Of a DNA stretch of 64,000 bases, positions 23,007-33,316 are shown piece by piece. The notes under the pieces were generated by a model, which made no database searches, was not told the DNA's origin, and worked only from the letters and a program-made list of their open reading frames with translations. Source of the DNA: Pseudorasbora parva (taxonomy: Eukaryota; Chordata; Actinopteri; Cypriniformes; Gobionidae); contig NC_090175.1 of NCBI RefSeq assembly GCF_024679245.1, positions 54,676,449 through 54,740,448 of the forward strand. Reading direction: 5' to 3'. The first letter of the stretch is position 1. Each line of letters begins with the position of its first letter. A program made the position numbers and the translations under genes.

Positions 23007-24081
23007 CAGATGCTGATCATATAATTAGAATTTGTTTAAAAAGTTGATATATTTCACTAATTCCTTTCAAAAAGTGAAACTTGTATATTACATTAATTCA
23101 TTACACACAGACTGATATATTTCAAATGTTTGTTTCTTTTAATTTTGATTATAATTGAAAACTAAGAAAATCTCAAATTCAGTATTTTAGAAAATGTTAA
23201 TATTGTGAAAAGTTTCAATATTGAAGACACCTGGTGCCACCAACAGACAGTGTCAGAAGCGTCTCACTTGGGCTAAAGACAAAAAGGACCAATGACATTA
23301 AATTTAGTTTTTTCTTTGGAAATCAGGGTCCCAGAGTATAGAGGAAGAGAGGAGAGGCACACAATTCACGTTGCTTGAGATTTAGTGTAAAGTTTCCAGT
23401 CAGTGATGGTTTGGGGTGCCATGTCATCTGCTGGTGTTGTTCCACTGTTTTGGTCCAATGTTAACGCAGCCGTATACCAGGATGTTTTAGAGCACTTCAT
23501 GCTTCCTGCTGCTGACTAACTTTATGGAGATGCAGATTTCATTTTCCAACAGGATTTGGCACCTGCAAAAAACCTGTTCTGAGGACCATGGTATCCCTGT
23601 TTTTAATTGGCCAGTAAACTCGCCTGACCTTAACCCCATAGAAAATGTATGGAGTATGTGAAGAGGAAGATGTGATTTGCCAGACCCAACAATGCAGAAG
23701 AGCTGAAGGCCACTATCAGAGTAACCTGGGCTCTCATAACACCTGAGCAGAGCCACAGACTGATCGACTCAGTAATTCAGGCAAAAGAAACCCCAACTAA
23801 GTATTTGAGTGCTGTACATGCTCATACTTTTCATATTCATACTTTTCAGTTGGCCATTGGATTTCTAAAAATCCTTTCTTTCTAATGGTCTTAAGTAATT
23901 AGATACCGATTTTGGAATTTTCCTTAGTTGTCAGTTATAATCATCAAAATTAAAAGAAATAAACATTTGAAATACAGTCTGTGTGTAATGAATGAATATA
24001 ATATACAAGTTTCACTTTTTGAATGGAATTAGTGAAATAAATCAAATTTTGATGGTATTGTAATTATATGACCAGCAACTG
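23007..24081 (+). mobile_element. Tc1/mariner-type transposon, internally deleted
   Basis: The long inverted repeats (about 150 bp each) start CAGATGCTGATCATATAATTA at the left and end TAATTATATGACCAGCAACTG at the right. Both continue inward through 'aaaaagtgaaacttgtatatta' and 'acacacagactg'. A TA dinucleotide precedes the left end. The element is about 1.08 kb and lacks the N-terminal transposase region. It sits inside family B. Confidence 0.87.
23398..23815 (+). pseudogene. Tc1-like transposase remnant
   Basis: Plus-strand translation gives the catalytic-core order 'WGAMSSAGVVPL', an in-frame stop after 'FMLPAAD', 'FIFQQDLAPA' with the second catalytic Asp, then 'NWPVNSPDLNPIENVW' with the Glu. 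Another stop follows. The N-terminal DNA-binding part and the first Asp region are missing, and frames shift near 23575. It is non-functional. Confidence 0.8.
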
Positions 24082-24284
24082 TTTATACTCTCCTCTCATA
24101 AATGTTGTGCCTGAAAGGGAAACTGCTCAAAATGCATATGCAATAAGATCAGCCATAAAAATAACCCTGTCCACACCTTCTCAGTGGTAATTTATCACTG
24201 CACGTCTTTAGTAAATCCTTACAGTATTTAAATAATGGCAAAAGAGTGTTTGCGCTCCTGCAAGCTGTTATTAAAGCTGGCCCT

Positions 24285-25075
24285 TGGTCTAGAAAGCATG
24301 TATTGCAATGCATCCGTCCATAATCAGACTCAATAAATGTTTTGGAAATCTGGGAATGGACGAGCAATAGGAAGGGAAAGAGCGCTGGTTCACTGCACAC
24401 TGCAGAGATGCTAACTGGAGCATGCCGCAGTATTACAGGTAGCAGCTGGTGGCTGGAGCTTGCCCAGGAATGGCCCGAGGCGTCCGCTGATCACCTACGC
24501 CCACCTGGAATGGACAGTCTGACCTGTTCCCACTGCAACAAGCCACTGAGGCTCAGTTGTCATCCGGCCGCTAAAAGCCCGCTGTGCTGCGCTCTCCTCA
24601 ATCAGAAATGAACCGTGCAGAATCAGACCTCAGTCTCTGCTTGACTACATTATGTGAATGCTTCTGGTCATGTAAATCATATGGTACATGTCGGCTCATC
24701 ATCTTCTGGTCATGTAAATCATATGGTACATGTCGACTCATCATCAGACTGACCATGTGTCCATACAGCCTAAGGTGCAGTCAACCAGGCCGATTAAGTC
24801 TTTACATATTTGTGTTTGTGTGTGTGTATATTAAGGAAAGGCAGGTTTCACTAACTATTCTGACAGACTATCTATCAGACAAACTATCAGAGTGATTAAT
24901 TAGTAACATTAACAGAAAACAACCCTTTTTTTTCTGTAAAAAAATAATAACTGAATAGTTACTTTCCTAACACGTTTCCAGTCATATTGTGATCAATTTA
25001 ATGCTCAATGCGCTTTTAAAAAACTAAAATATTTGCCTTTAAAATGTTATAACAAAATGCACTAAATACATTTCA
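24285..25075. other. Noncoding stretch
   Basis: 24340-24600 looks single-copy. A 42-bp tandem duplication follows (listed separately). No exon is recognised. Confidence 0.4.
24661..24744. repeat. 42-bp tandem duplication
   Basis: 24661-24702 and 24703-24744 are identical except for one base (cggctc versus cgactc). This indicates a recent slip or repair duplication. Confidence 0.97.

Positions 25076-25150
<75 letters not shown>
25076..25150. repeat. (GAAA)n microsatellite
   Basis: About 18 perfect GAAA units. Confidence 0.97.
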
Positions 25151-26054
25151 GGCACATAAAACTTTCAACCATACACCTACAGTAAAACTTCCATGCACAT
25201 CATGACCGCTTTAAAATGCTAATCTATATCTGTATCTATATGGTTTGCTAAAACCATTTCCATGATCAAATACAAGTGTTATTCAGAATGCAAACTTCAA
25301 TTCTTATCTTCTCTCACCTAGACGTATATTTGCAATCTCATAAATGGATTGGTTTCTGTTTGAGCAGAGCTCGTCTGCGGTGCCATTGTATAAATATTAG
25401 TTTAATTCCCTATGCATTAGCGTGAGGAACGAGCCGGCATTACTCTTCCCAGCACATCCGTCCCAGCAGGCTTCAGGGATGTAATGGTGTGTGACTCCTC
25501 CATCTGAGGCGACTGTCTGTTAGATTTTGATCATGGAATTTCAACCCTAAATATCTTGTAAAAATCACCACAATTTTACTCAAGGAGAAGAACAACATTC
25601 GTTCCATCAGAAAAGGGGAAAGGAAATGCACTGTGTGAATAGACTTTGATGGCTGTGACATTTTGTGACAAAAGTGTGCTGAAATAAAACATATACAGAA
25701 TGAAACAAACAGAGAAATGAAAAAAATCAACGGAAACATGAGGCGTGTTTTTCGGCCGCTGGTTTGTTTTGAAGTGCAGTGACTTCCTCGACACGCTTCG
25801 GTGCAGCTTGTTATCCAATTTGTCGTGAGTTCAAGAGGTATTGCGTCTGTCAAAATAAGCTTTTACACCAACAGCCGTCTGAAACAGACCTTGAATTTTT
25901 AAGTAACACACATCGAGAGGACTGGGTGTGAATTCTTATTAGGCTTCAAGTTTCTGTAATGAACTCCAGGACTGAACAGCATGTGTCCTATTCAAGAACA
26001 GTCCAAGTTACAAATCATTAAAGACACTTCTAGCATCAACTCCTGTTTAATGTC
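25151..26054. other. Noncoding stretch
   Basis: 25340-25560 and 25730-25900 look single-copy with balanced composition. The minus-strand frames at 25473-25853 overlap each other and match nothing. Confidence 0.35.
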
Positions 26055-26199
26055 TTAATACACATCATTCAGAGGTTTGGGTCGGGAAGATTTTTTTTAT
26101 GTTTTTGAAATAAGTCCCTTCTCCTCAACAAGGCTGCCAATTAATTTCTTAAAAAATACAGTAAAAATGGTAATATTGCAAAATATTTTTACAATTTAA
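26055..26199 (+). repeat. Family A repeat, left half of a split copy
   Basis: The blocks 'ggtttgggtcgggaagatttttt', 'aacaaggctgcc' and 'atggtaatattgcaaaat' run up to 'ttacaatttaa', where the DIRS element starts. The family resumes at 31899. Confidence 0.85.
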
Positions 26200-26520
26200 A
26201 ACGTACTCGGTTACTTTCGTAACCTCGGTTCCCTGAGAGAGAGGAACGAGTATTACGTATGGGAAAAACTCCTTTTCTCGAGAATGTGAAGCAAAACTTT
26301 TAATAAAGGTATCTATGTAAAGCGCAGTGAGCTGCACGGCCATAGCCCAGCGCGAGGAGCGCTCTGATTGGCCGGGCTGCGGCAACTGCAGGAACCTATG
26401 GTGAGGCGGCTGAGAGGAACGAACCAATGGGGGGCGTTCCAGAAGCCCGCCGAAAAAGGTGCTTATATTTGCATACAGGAGGCTATATAAGACCCTAATT
26501 CGCCATAGGTGTCAGGTTTT
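26200..26520 (+). repeat. DIRS element 2, ITR at its 3' side
   Basis: Nearly exact reverse complement of 31603-31898. The outermost 27 bp or so are specific to this end and contain GGTTAC-tttc-GTAACC (26209-26224). It carries CCAAT-type motifs and TATATAAG (26484-26491). Confidence 0.92.
26484..26491 (+). promoter_or_regulatory. TATA box in left ITR of DIRS element 2
   Basis: TATATAAG directed rightward, antisense to the element's genes. Upstream lie 'aaccaatgg' (about 26423) and 'gattggcc' (about 26367) CCAAT-box-like motifs. Confidence 0.45.
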
Positions 26521-26565
26521 AAGATCGACTGAAGCGATACCTGAGAAGCATAAACACGGCACGGA

Positions 26566-26660
26566 ACGTAATACTCGTTCCTCTCTCTCAGGGAACCGAG
26601 GTTACGAAAGTAACCGAGTACGTTCCCTTTCGAGAGAGGTTCCTCGTATTACGTATGGGA
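26566..26660. repeat. DIRS element 2 internal complementary region
   Basis: 26566-26624 is the inverse of the left extremity and 26622-26660 is the inverse of the right extremity, meeting at GTT. It includes GGTTAC-gaaa-GTAACC, the palindrome held in common with the other DIRS element. Confidence 0.92.
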
Positions 26661-26924
26661 ACACAATGTAAAGCGCCGTGTGTGCTGACTGACCCAGTAT
26701 ACCCAAAGCACATGTTATAAACCCCCGAGACACCGACAGAGGCGGCTTATAAGGGGAATGAAGAACCGGAAGAGTCGGTTCGTTTGAACAGCTGATCGGA
26801 CATAGTCGGATCTTATGATGAATGAATAGTGCTTAAGGACTAATGTGTACAGGCCAAAATGTAAGGCAATCTGTTTGCCAGGGTCAAGATAGAGCCTAGA
26901 TGGAGAGAAGCCCTGCTTGTAGAG

Positions 26925-27781
26925 CTGGAACCTCCAACTTGTAGAATCTGATAAAAGTGGACGGAGAGGCCCAGCCTGCCGCCGCACAGATATCTTCCAA
27001 AGAAATGTCACACGACCAAGCCCAAGATGAGGCCATGCCTCTAGAGGAGTGGGCTTAAATGCCTGTAGGACAGGTTAGGTCCTAGACCTATATGCTAGTG
27101 GGACTGCATCCACTATCCAGTGTGAGAGACTGTTTCATGACAGCACAAACTTTAGTGCGGCCACCGAAGCAATGAAGAGCTGATCCGACTGCCTGAAGGG
27201 GGCGGAGCGCTCTAGATACAATCTCAATGCTCTGACTGGGCAGAATAGGTTTGCGTCTTATTCCCTCTGAGACGCGGGTTAAGCAGTGCAAAGACCTGCA
27301 TACTGAAGGGGTTGATAGCACTTTCAGCATAAAACCATGCCTCGGTTTGAGCACAACCTTGAAGTTGCTGGACCCAAACTCAAGACAGGAAGGGCTCACG
27401 GAGAGTGCAGGTAAGCCACCCACTCGGTTAACCGAGGCCACAGCCAGCAGAAAAACGGTTTTGAGTGATATGTGCTTCAAGCTCGTGTTCTGAAGTGGTT
27501 AGGAGGGGGAACCCTTCACGGCCTCCAAAACCATGGCGAGGTCCCAAATAGGGACCGAGGTAGGGGCAAGGCGGGCTGAATCTCCTGGCCCCTTTAAGAA
27601 AACACACAATAAGATCACTTTTCCCTAGTGAATGTGCCGCGATCGGAGCGTGGCTAGCTGCTATGGCGGAGACACACACCCCGAGTTTGGAGGGGGGACG
27701 ACCCGCATCCATTAGCTCTTGGAGAAAGCGAGCAGTTCCGCCAGTTCGCATGAGTGTGCGTCGATGTTTCGCGTAGCACAT
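26925..27781 (-). pseudogene. DIRS element 2 tyrosine recombinase, broken
   Basis: Minus-strand pieces match the other element's recombinase in order. 'TARFLQELMDAGRPPSKLGV' (near 27725) corresponds to the SAM-like head. 'SLKTVFLLAVASVNRVGGLPALSV' (27430-27480) holds the first catalytic Arg. HSSRG follows (His 27049-27051, Arg 27040-27042), then 'FIRFYKLEV' with Tyr at 26941-26943. The catalytic residues survive, but stops near 27088 and a frameshift near 27430-27480 separate the blocks. It is not translatable as one protein. Confidence 0.85.
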
Positions 27782-27863
27782 TGGTTAGAAAACCACTGAC
27801 CACTTCAAAGCAGAGCTGCCAGATAGCAGGGGCTCTAGCTTCCGAAAAAGTGTTCATAACTTG

Positions 27864-28354
27864 TCAGAGAGGTTCCCGGATACCGTTGATGGGCCATACG
27901 TGGAGGGCCCACAGCTCGGGATTGGGATGCCAGACCTTCCCTTTCATTGGCAGAATAGGCATGGGGCTGTGTCTGACAGCTGAAACAGTATGGAGAACCA
28001 TGTGCGGTTCTTCCAAAGTGGGGCTATTAAAAAGCACAGGCTGCAGCTGGATCGCGATCGGAGGGAACATATAGAGGGAGTCTGGGCCAACATGGGCCAG
28101 GGCATCCCTGCGTTTGCAGAAAAAATATTGGGCAGCGTGTGCTGTGCGAGCTGAATTGTTTGCGGGTAAAGGGACCATCCCCCTGGGGACATGGGTCCTC
28201 TGGATAACATGTCCGGACCCTGATTCAGAATACCTGGCACGTAAGCCGCCCTTAGGGAGCTCAGATTGTGCTCTGCCCATAAAAGGAGATGCTTAGCCAT
28301 GCAGTGAAGAGAGTCTGATCTCGGCTGCCCTAGCGATTTTATGTACATTATCAA
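27864..28354 (-). pseudogene. DIRS element 2 RNase H end and downstream domain, broken
   Basis: 'AYVPGILNQGPDMLSRGP' matches the RNase H C-terminal box. In another frame, 'LYMFPPIAIQLQPVLF' and 'WHPNPELWALHVWPI' match the segment between RNase H and recombinase in the intact element. The switch between frames shows at least one indel. The RNase H N-terminal carboxylate blocks are missing. Confidence 0.8.
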
Positions 28355-28860
28355 GACGTGGTGGTTCTTATGCCGTAAGTCTTGAGTCTATGACAATGAC
28401 TGTACTGATAAGCCTGCCCCTCGAAGGCGAATCTCAAGAATGGCCTGTAGTGGGGGTGGGGGGTTATCGTAACGTGAAGTATGCGTTTTTCAGATCTATT
28501 GAGAAAACCCAATCCCCGGGGCGAATGTGCGCGAGGATTTGTTTCACCGTCAGCACCTTGAAACGAGCGTGTCATAAGTGCTTTGTTCAGATGCCTGGAA
28601 AATGGGCCTGAGACCGCCACCCATTTTCGGCATGAGGAATTAGCGACAGTAAAAACCTGACTCGCTAGCGTCGGGTGTACTGTTTCCGCCGCTCTCTCCT
28701 TTAACAGTCTCAATGCCTCAGCGAGAAGCATGTGACTGACACTGCTTCTTACAGAGGGCTCGACCACGGCTTGAATCGCGGGGTCTGCGAGCAAAACTGT
28801 AGCGAGAACCTCGTTTTATATGTTCAACACCCAATATTATATACCAGGAATGGCCTGCCA
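28351..28860 (-). pseudogene. DIRS element 2 reverse transcriptase remnant
   Basis: 'HPHYRPFLRFAFEGQAYQY' is the RT segment following motif A, and 'LRAQAWQAIPGI' near 28840-28880 resembles the pre-RT linker. Sequence after 'AYQY' jumps directly to the RNase H end, so motif B and the YxDD motif C are deleted. RT function is lost. Confidence 0.75.
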
Positions 28861-29810
28861 GGCCTGGGCTCGTAAAGCCAGGGGTTGAATTAGATTCGGG
28901 GGCTGGCCGCTTAGTAATAGGGGCCTGTTAGCCAGGTTGCTTGTGCTGTAACACTGCTTGTAACACTGTGGGGATAGTGTTAGTTTTGGCGGTGCAGGCT
29001 TTGCAGTGGGCGCACGCCTCACATTTATATTGTGTGTGTGAGAGTGAACTTTGTGAAAAGTGCTTGGGTGCAGGAGTGCAGACTGTAAAGTGGGCACATT
29101 TCCTACATAGAAAGCTCTTTTGTGTGTAGTGTAAACAATGTGCAGTGGCGCACAACCTACGTAGAATACCCACGGTGCAAACCAGTGAGCAAATCCACAG
29201 GGGTAAACGCACACAGCATTAGTGTGCAGACGAGCGTGTTTAACACAGGCTAGTTGACTGCAATATTTCATCTCCAGTCACTTAACTTAAGGGAACTGGG
29301 AGAATGTAAGGAAGTGCGGGTGGTATGTGAGCCATTCCACAATGCCGTTATGCTCTAGTCTAGACTGAAAGCACGCATGCAGACAAGCGTGTTTGACCAC
29401 AGGCTAGTTGACTGCAATAAGGCTAGTTGACTTTATATGGTGTAATCCGGCCACGGCGGGATTTATTTGTGATTTTGTGAGGCTGAATTAACAGTGCTTA
29501 TGTAGGGGTGCACACTGTGTAGTGGACACTTTGTCTACAGTGTAAAAACCTTTCCAGCCGCCTGAATAAACGGGGACTGGAAGTGATAGAGTGAAAAAAG
29601 GGCTTAGCTTGGCAGCCATTTTCCGACGCCCTTATGCTCTGACAGTGAGCGCGTGCTATGACGTAAGCCGCGCTCTAGTCAGCAACGCGCTGTGGAAGGG
29701 GCGCGCGCTATCATGACAAGGCAGCCATTACAACTTCCTTGGCAGTAAGCGCGCGCTGCAGCGACATTGTTCTTGACATACCCAACAGCCCGAGCTCGCT
29801 CGTCTAACTT
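28861..29810 (-). other. DIRS element 2, presumed decayed gag region
   Basis: By position this should hold Gag. No zinc-cluster head like that of the intact element can be read. Short direct repeats occur ('gcacacagcattagtg', 'aggctagttgactgcaata' at about 29252 and 29404). The open frames at 28837-29271 are Cys/His-rich by chance or by decay; I do not call a protein. Confidence 0.35.
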
Positions 29811-31370
29811 ACTCTAGTATTCTCTGTCCGCAGCGCTTCAGCACGGCGGCGGTAGAATGAGCACGGCGAGAGCTTCGGCTCGAGTTTGTTTATTCACTCT
29901 AGTATTCTCTGTCCGCGGCGACAGCGCGACTGAACGAGAATTGGAAGCGTGAGGAAAAACTCTGTCCGCGGCGCTTCTAATTCGGCGAGAGCTTCGGCTG
30001 TTAGTTTATTCACTCTAGTATTCTCTGTCCGCGGCGATAGAGCGACAGGACGAGAGAATTGGAAGCGTGAGGTAAAACTCTGTCCGCGGCGCTTCTAGCA
30101 CGGCGAGAGCTTCGGCTCGAGTTTGTTTATTCACTCTAGTATTCTCTGTCCGCGGCGATAGAGCGACAGAACGAGAATTGGAAGCGTGAGGTAAAACTCT
30201 GTCCGCGGCGCTTCTAGCACGGCGAGAGCTTCGGCTCGAGTTTGTTTATTCACTCTAGTATTCTCTGTCCGCGGCGATAGAGCGACAGGACGAGAGAATT
30301 GGAAGCGTGAGGTAAAACTCTGTCCGCGGCGCTTCTAGCACGGCGAGAGCTTCGGCTCGAGTTTGTTTATTCACTCTAGTATTCTCTGTCCGCGGCGATA
30401 GAGCGACAGGACGAGAGAATTGGAAGCGTGAGGTAAAACTCTGTCCGCGGCGCTTCTAGCACGGCGAGAGCTTCGGCTCGAGTTTGTTTTATTCACTCTA
30501 GTATTCTCTGTCCGCGGCGATAGAGCGACAGGACGAGAGAATTGGAAGCGTGAGGTAAAACTCTGTCCGCGGCGCTTCTAGCACGGCGAGAGCTTCGGCT
30601 CGAGTTTGTTTATTCACTCTAGTATTCTCTGTCCGCGGCGATAGAGCGACAGGACGAGAGAATTGGAAGCGTGAGGTAAAACTCTGTCCGCGGCGCTTCT
30701 AGCACGGCGAGAGCTTCGGCTCGAGTTTGTTTTATTCACTCTAGTATTCTCTGTCCGCGGCGATAGAGCGACAGGACGAGAGAATTGGAAGCGTGAGGAA
30801 AAACTCTGTCCGCGGCGCTTCTAGCTCGGCGAGAGCTTCGGCTCGAGTTTGTTTATTCACTCTAGTATTCTCTGTCCGCGGCGATAGAGCGACAGGACGA
30901 GAGAATTGGAAGCGTGAGGAAAAACTCTGTCCGCGGCGCTTCTAGCACGGCGAGAGCTTCGGCTCGTGTTTGTTTATTCACTCTAGTATTCTCTGTCCGC
31001 GGCGATATCGCGACTGAACTAGAGAAGAGGAAGACTGAGGAAAAACTCCGTCTGTCCGCGGCGCCTCCTCAGCGCGACGGTATAGTGACGAGAGCTTAGG
31101 CTCGAGTTCGCCTATTCACTCTAGTATTCTCTGTCCGCGGCTGTAGCGCGACGGAATGAGAGAAGAGTGGGAACAACTCTGTGGCAGCGGCGGAAGAAGA
31201 GCCGCGGCGGTGGCAGAGTGAAGAGAGCTTCGGCTTGAGTGTGCTCATGTCCTCTAACATTCTCTCTTTCCGCGGCGCTATTCAGCGCGACGGGACGAGA
31301 GCAGAGGGAGAGTGAGAAGAGCTCCGTCTTTCCGCGGCGCTTAACGACGCGGCGGAACGAGAGAGTCCTC
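29811..31370. repeat. ~121-bp minisatellite inside DIRS element 2
   Basis: About eleven to twelve units, most spaced 119-122 bp ('tattcactct' starts at 29891, 30007, 30128, 30247, 30368, 30490, 30611, 30733, 30854, 30975 and 31113). Each has two 'tccgcggcg' boxes and 'gcgagagcttcggctcgag'. Central units are almost identical and the flanking ones are diverged. The period is not a multiple of three and the frames are closed, so it is not protein repeats. It lies between the 5' ITR and the coding remnants. Confidence 0.95.
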
Positions 31371-31602
31371 GAGTAGAACAAGCCTGTAAGCTCTAGAAGT
31401 GGCGTTGCAGCGGCAACACACACACAAACACATATAACACTCAACATAGACACAGTTTAAAGGATATATAACGCCGGATGGCGTAGCTGGAACGGCAGAG
31501 AAGGCGGAGAGGGAGTCCGTCGTCCTCAGCTGCAGGTTCCGCTGGTGCCTTTTCAACGGCGGTGCTTCTTCCGGAGACCAGCGAAGGTATCGCTGAAGGA
31601 GA

Positions 31603-31898
31603 TAAAATCTGACACCTATGGCGAATTAGGGTCTTATATAGCCTCCTGTATGCAAATATAAGCACCTTTTTCGGCGGGCTTCTGGAACGCCCCCCATTGG
31701 TTCGTTCCTCTCAGCCGCCTCACCATAGGTTCCTGCAGTTGCCGCAGCCCGGCCAATCAGAGCGCTCCTCGCGCTGGGCTATGGCCGTGCAGCTCACTGC
31801 GCTTTACATAGATACCTTTATTAAAAGTTTTGCTTCACATTCTCGAGAAAAGGAGTTTTTCCCATACGTAATACGAGGAACCTCTCTCGAAAGGGAAC
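31603..31898 (-). repeat. DIRS element 2, ITR at its 5' side
   Basis: Inverse of 26215-26520. On the minus strand its extremity reads GTTCCCTTTCG, like the 5' end of the plus-strand DIRS element. TATATAAG on the minus strand is at 31633-31640, directed into the element. Confidence 0.92.
31633..31640 (-). promoter_or_regulatory. TATA box in 5' ITR of DIRS element 2
   Basis: Minus-strand TATATAAG, with CCAAT-type motifs upstream (31697-31760). This is the likely sense promoter of the element. Confidence 0.5.
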
Positions 31899-32400
31899 AA
31901 CTGTTTTCTACGTAAATAAAAATATATTCCTGTCATCAGAGTTGAATTTTCAGCATCATTACTCCAGTCTTCTAGTCTAGAAATCTAGACGCACCCTAGC
32001 GGCAGCAAATCTAATCTGCCACGAGTGTCGTCTAGCAACTCTCAATACCCTTCTGAGCTGTAAATGCCAAACTATGGTCGGGCCAATCATATCGTGTATA
32101 GAGTCGGTGGGCGGGGCTTAACATAAAGACGGCCGGGTTGCGTTTGTGTGCATCTTGTAAACATAGAAACTGGCGAACTGCGTCTTTCGAATCAGCTTTG
32201 ACCGCGACTCTGGTTGGTTGTAGCGATATCCAATTGCGTGCACACCGTGCAGAGGGAGTTTGACAGAGAGCCGTTTATCCGCCCCTCGGATTGAGCTGTC
32301 AATGGTGAGTTTCCAGAACAAACATCTTGATGTCGGTCTGGCTTGTCAGGCTACCAGTCTTCAGTTTCACGTGATCCTTAACAAATCATTTGCGTTCAGT
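31899..32400 (+). repeat. Family A repeat, right half of the split copy, itself interrupted
   Basis: It resumes with 'aactgttttcta', then 'cagcatcattactccagtcttc', is interrupted at 31973-32353, and continues 'cagtcttcagtttcacgtgatcctta...aaatcattt'. Confidence 0.85.
31964..32362. mobile_element. 381-bp nonautonomous DNA element with 9-bp flanking repeat
   Basis: The element proper is 31973-32353. The left terminus TAGTCTAGAAATCTAGAC and the inverse right terminus TAGCCTGACAAGCCAGAC are imperfect TIRs. The flanks are identical: ccagtcttc at 31964-31972 and 32354-32362. If one base is part of the element the duplication is 8 bp (hAT); if not, 9 bp would fit Mutator-type. The inserted position within family A is clear from the other copies. 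It has no coding capacity. Confidence 0.8.
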
Positions 32401-33315
32401 ATAATACGTTCATCCAATCAAAGACACTGACTAAGCAAATATGCAAATAAGGATGTTAAAACATCAGCGTATGAATGCCCAGGATTATTAGGTAAAGGGG
32501 TCATGAACTAATCGATGAAAATTTCCTTGAGCTTTTAACATAAGAGGTCATCATACTACAAACATCCTTATTAGTCCAAAAACATCTTTCGACAAAGCCT
32601 AGAGAATCAATCAGCGTGGAATGTGTTTATCTGTGAAAGACCGTCTCTGCAAATGATCAACGCCTACTTCATCATGGCAACTTTGGCCCCGCCCACTGGT
32701 GTGTTAGCGAGATGACAAGAAGAGAAGAGTGATACTACACTTAAATAACATTAACTTTTCGAAGGATCCTATATTTATTTCAAACAATGTCCATCTCCCC
32801 CACATGAGCATAATTTATTTGTATTCACAATTTCAACGCAGGCTTTGCAAACAGACTTTTTGATTCAACAGTAATGCCACAACATGTGAGTAATTTAAGT
32901 GTTAATTCTAATGCCTGATCTGTGACCAGTGATTTCTGATATGTAATGATTCATGTACAGTCAGATGTTCTTTGACTGTGTGTCAGTAAATCAAACCAGT
33001 GACTAAACGATCAACTTCACATTTTTTTGTTATTTAATCTGTGATGACATTATATATAGAAAGAGATCGAAGAACACTCCCTTTACAATCGCTGGAGCTG
33101 TCAATCCTTAGTGTGCAAAAATCAAATTGTAATGTCAAGATCACTGCATTCATAAGCTCAACATGTCTGTGATCGGCTATGATCTGAATATAATGCCGAA
33201 GATCTAAATATGATGCTATAATCAACACTTTTCACTATTAGTTAACATTGAGAGATGTAATAGTTAAAAATGTGAGTTCCACATGTAATACTAGCTATTT
33301 CCTATGCAAAAATAT
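32401..33315. other. Noncoding stretch with MITE fragment
   Basis: 32495-32745 carries 'aggggtcatgaacta', 'aacatcc', 'atgatcaacgcc' and 'ggccccgcccac', which look like a TTAA-type fish MITE without a clear right end. The rest shows nothing recognisable. Confidence 0.35.
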
Positions 33316-33316
33316 A

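Larger units (their letters stand above)
22761..24284 (+). mobile_element. Family B DNA element, split by a Tc1/mariner insertion
   Basis: The left end is AGGGCCAGATTTACTAA and the right end is TTATTAAAGCTGGCCCT, imperfect inverted termini. The interior is interrupted at 23007-24081; without that it would be about 450 bp. A second copy in inverse orientation at 48975-49420 shares blocks such as 'ctctcataaatgttg(t/c)gcctgaaag' and 'gcatatgcaat(a/g)agat'. No coding capacity is seen. Confidence 0.75.
26200..31898 (-). mobile_element. DIRS-type retrotransposon, degenerate, minus strand
   Basis: ITRs lie at 26200-26520 and 31603-31898 and an internal complementary region at 26566-26660, the same architecture as the 6-11.5 kb element. 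Coding pieces run right to left: RT, RNase H, a downstream methyltransferase-like segment and tyrosine recombinase. The YxDD-containing RT core is deleted and the frames are broken. Ends and internal junction share AAC/GTT (26200-26202, 26622-26624, 31896-31898). Removing the element and one AAC restores a continuous family A sequence. The ITR arms match closely, so insertion looks fairly recent despite dead genes. Confidence 0.9.

Noticed and set aside
26459..26671. Open frame starting MLIFAYRRLY that occurs in both ITRs of DIRS element 2
   Set aside because: It is present twice only because the ITRs are inverted copies. It ends in unrelated sequence in each case and spans the promoter.
29811..31370. 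Possible CRISPR-like array because of regular ~121-bp spacing
   Set aside because: The whole unit is repeated, with no unique spacers and no cas genes, in a vertebrate genome. It is a minisatellite within a DIRS element.
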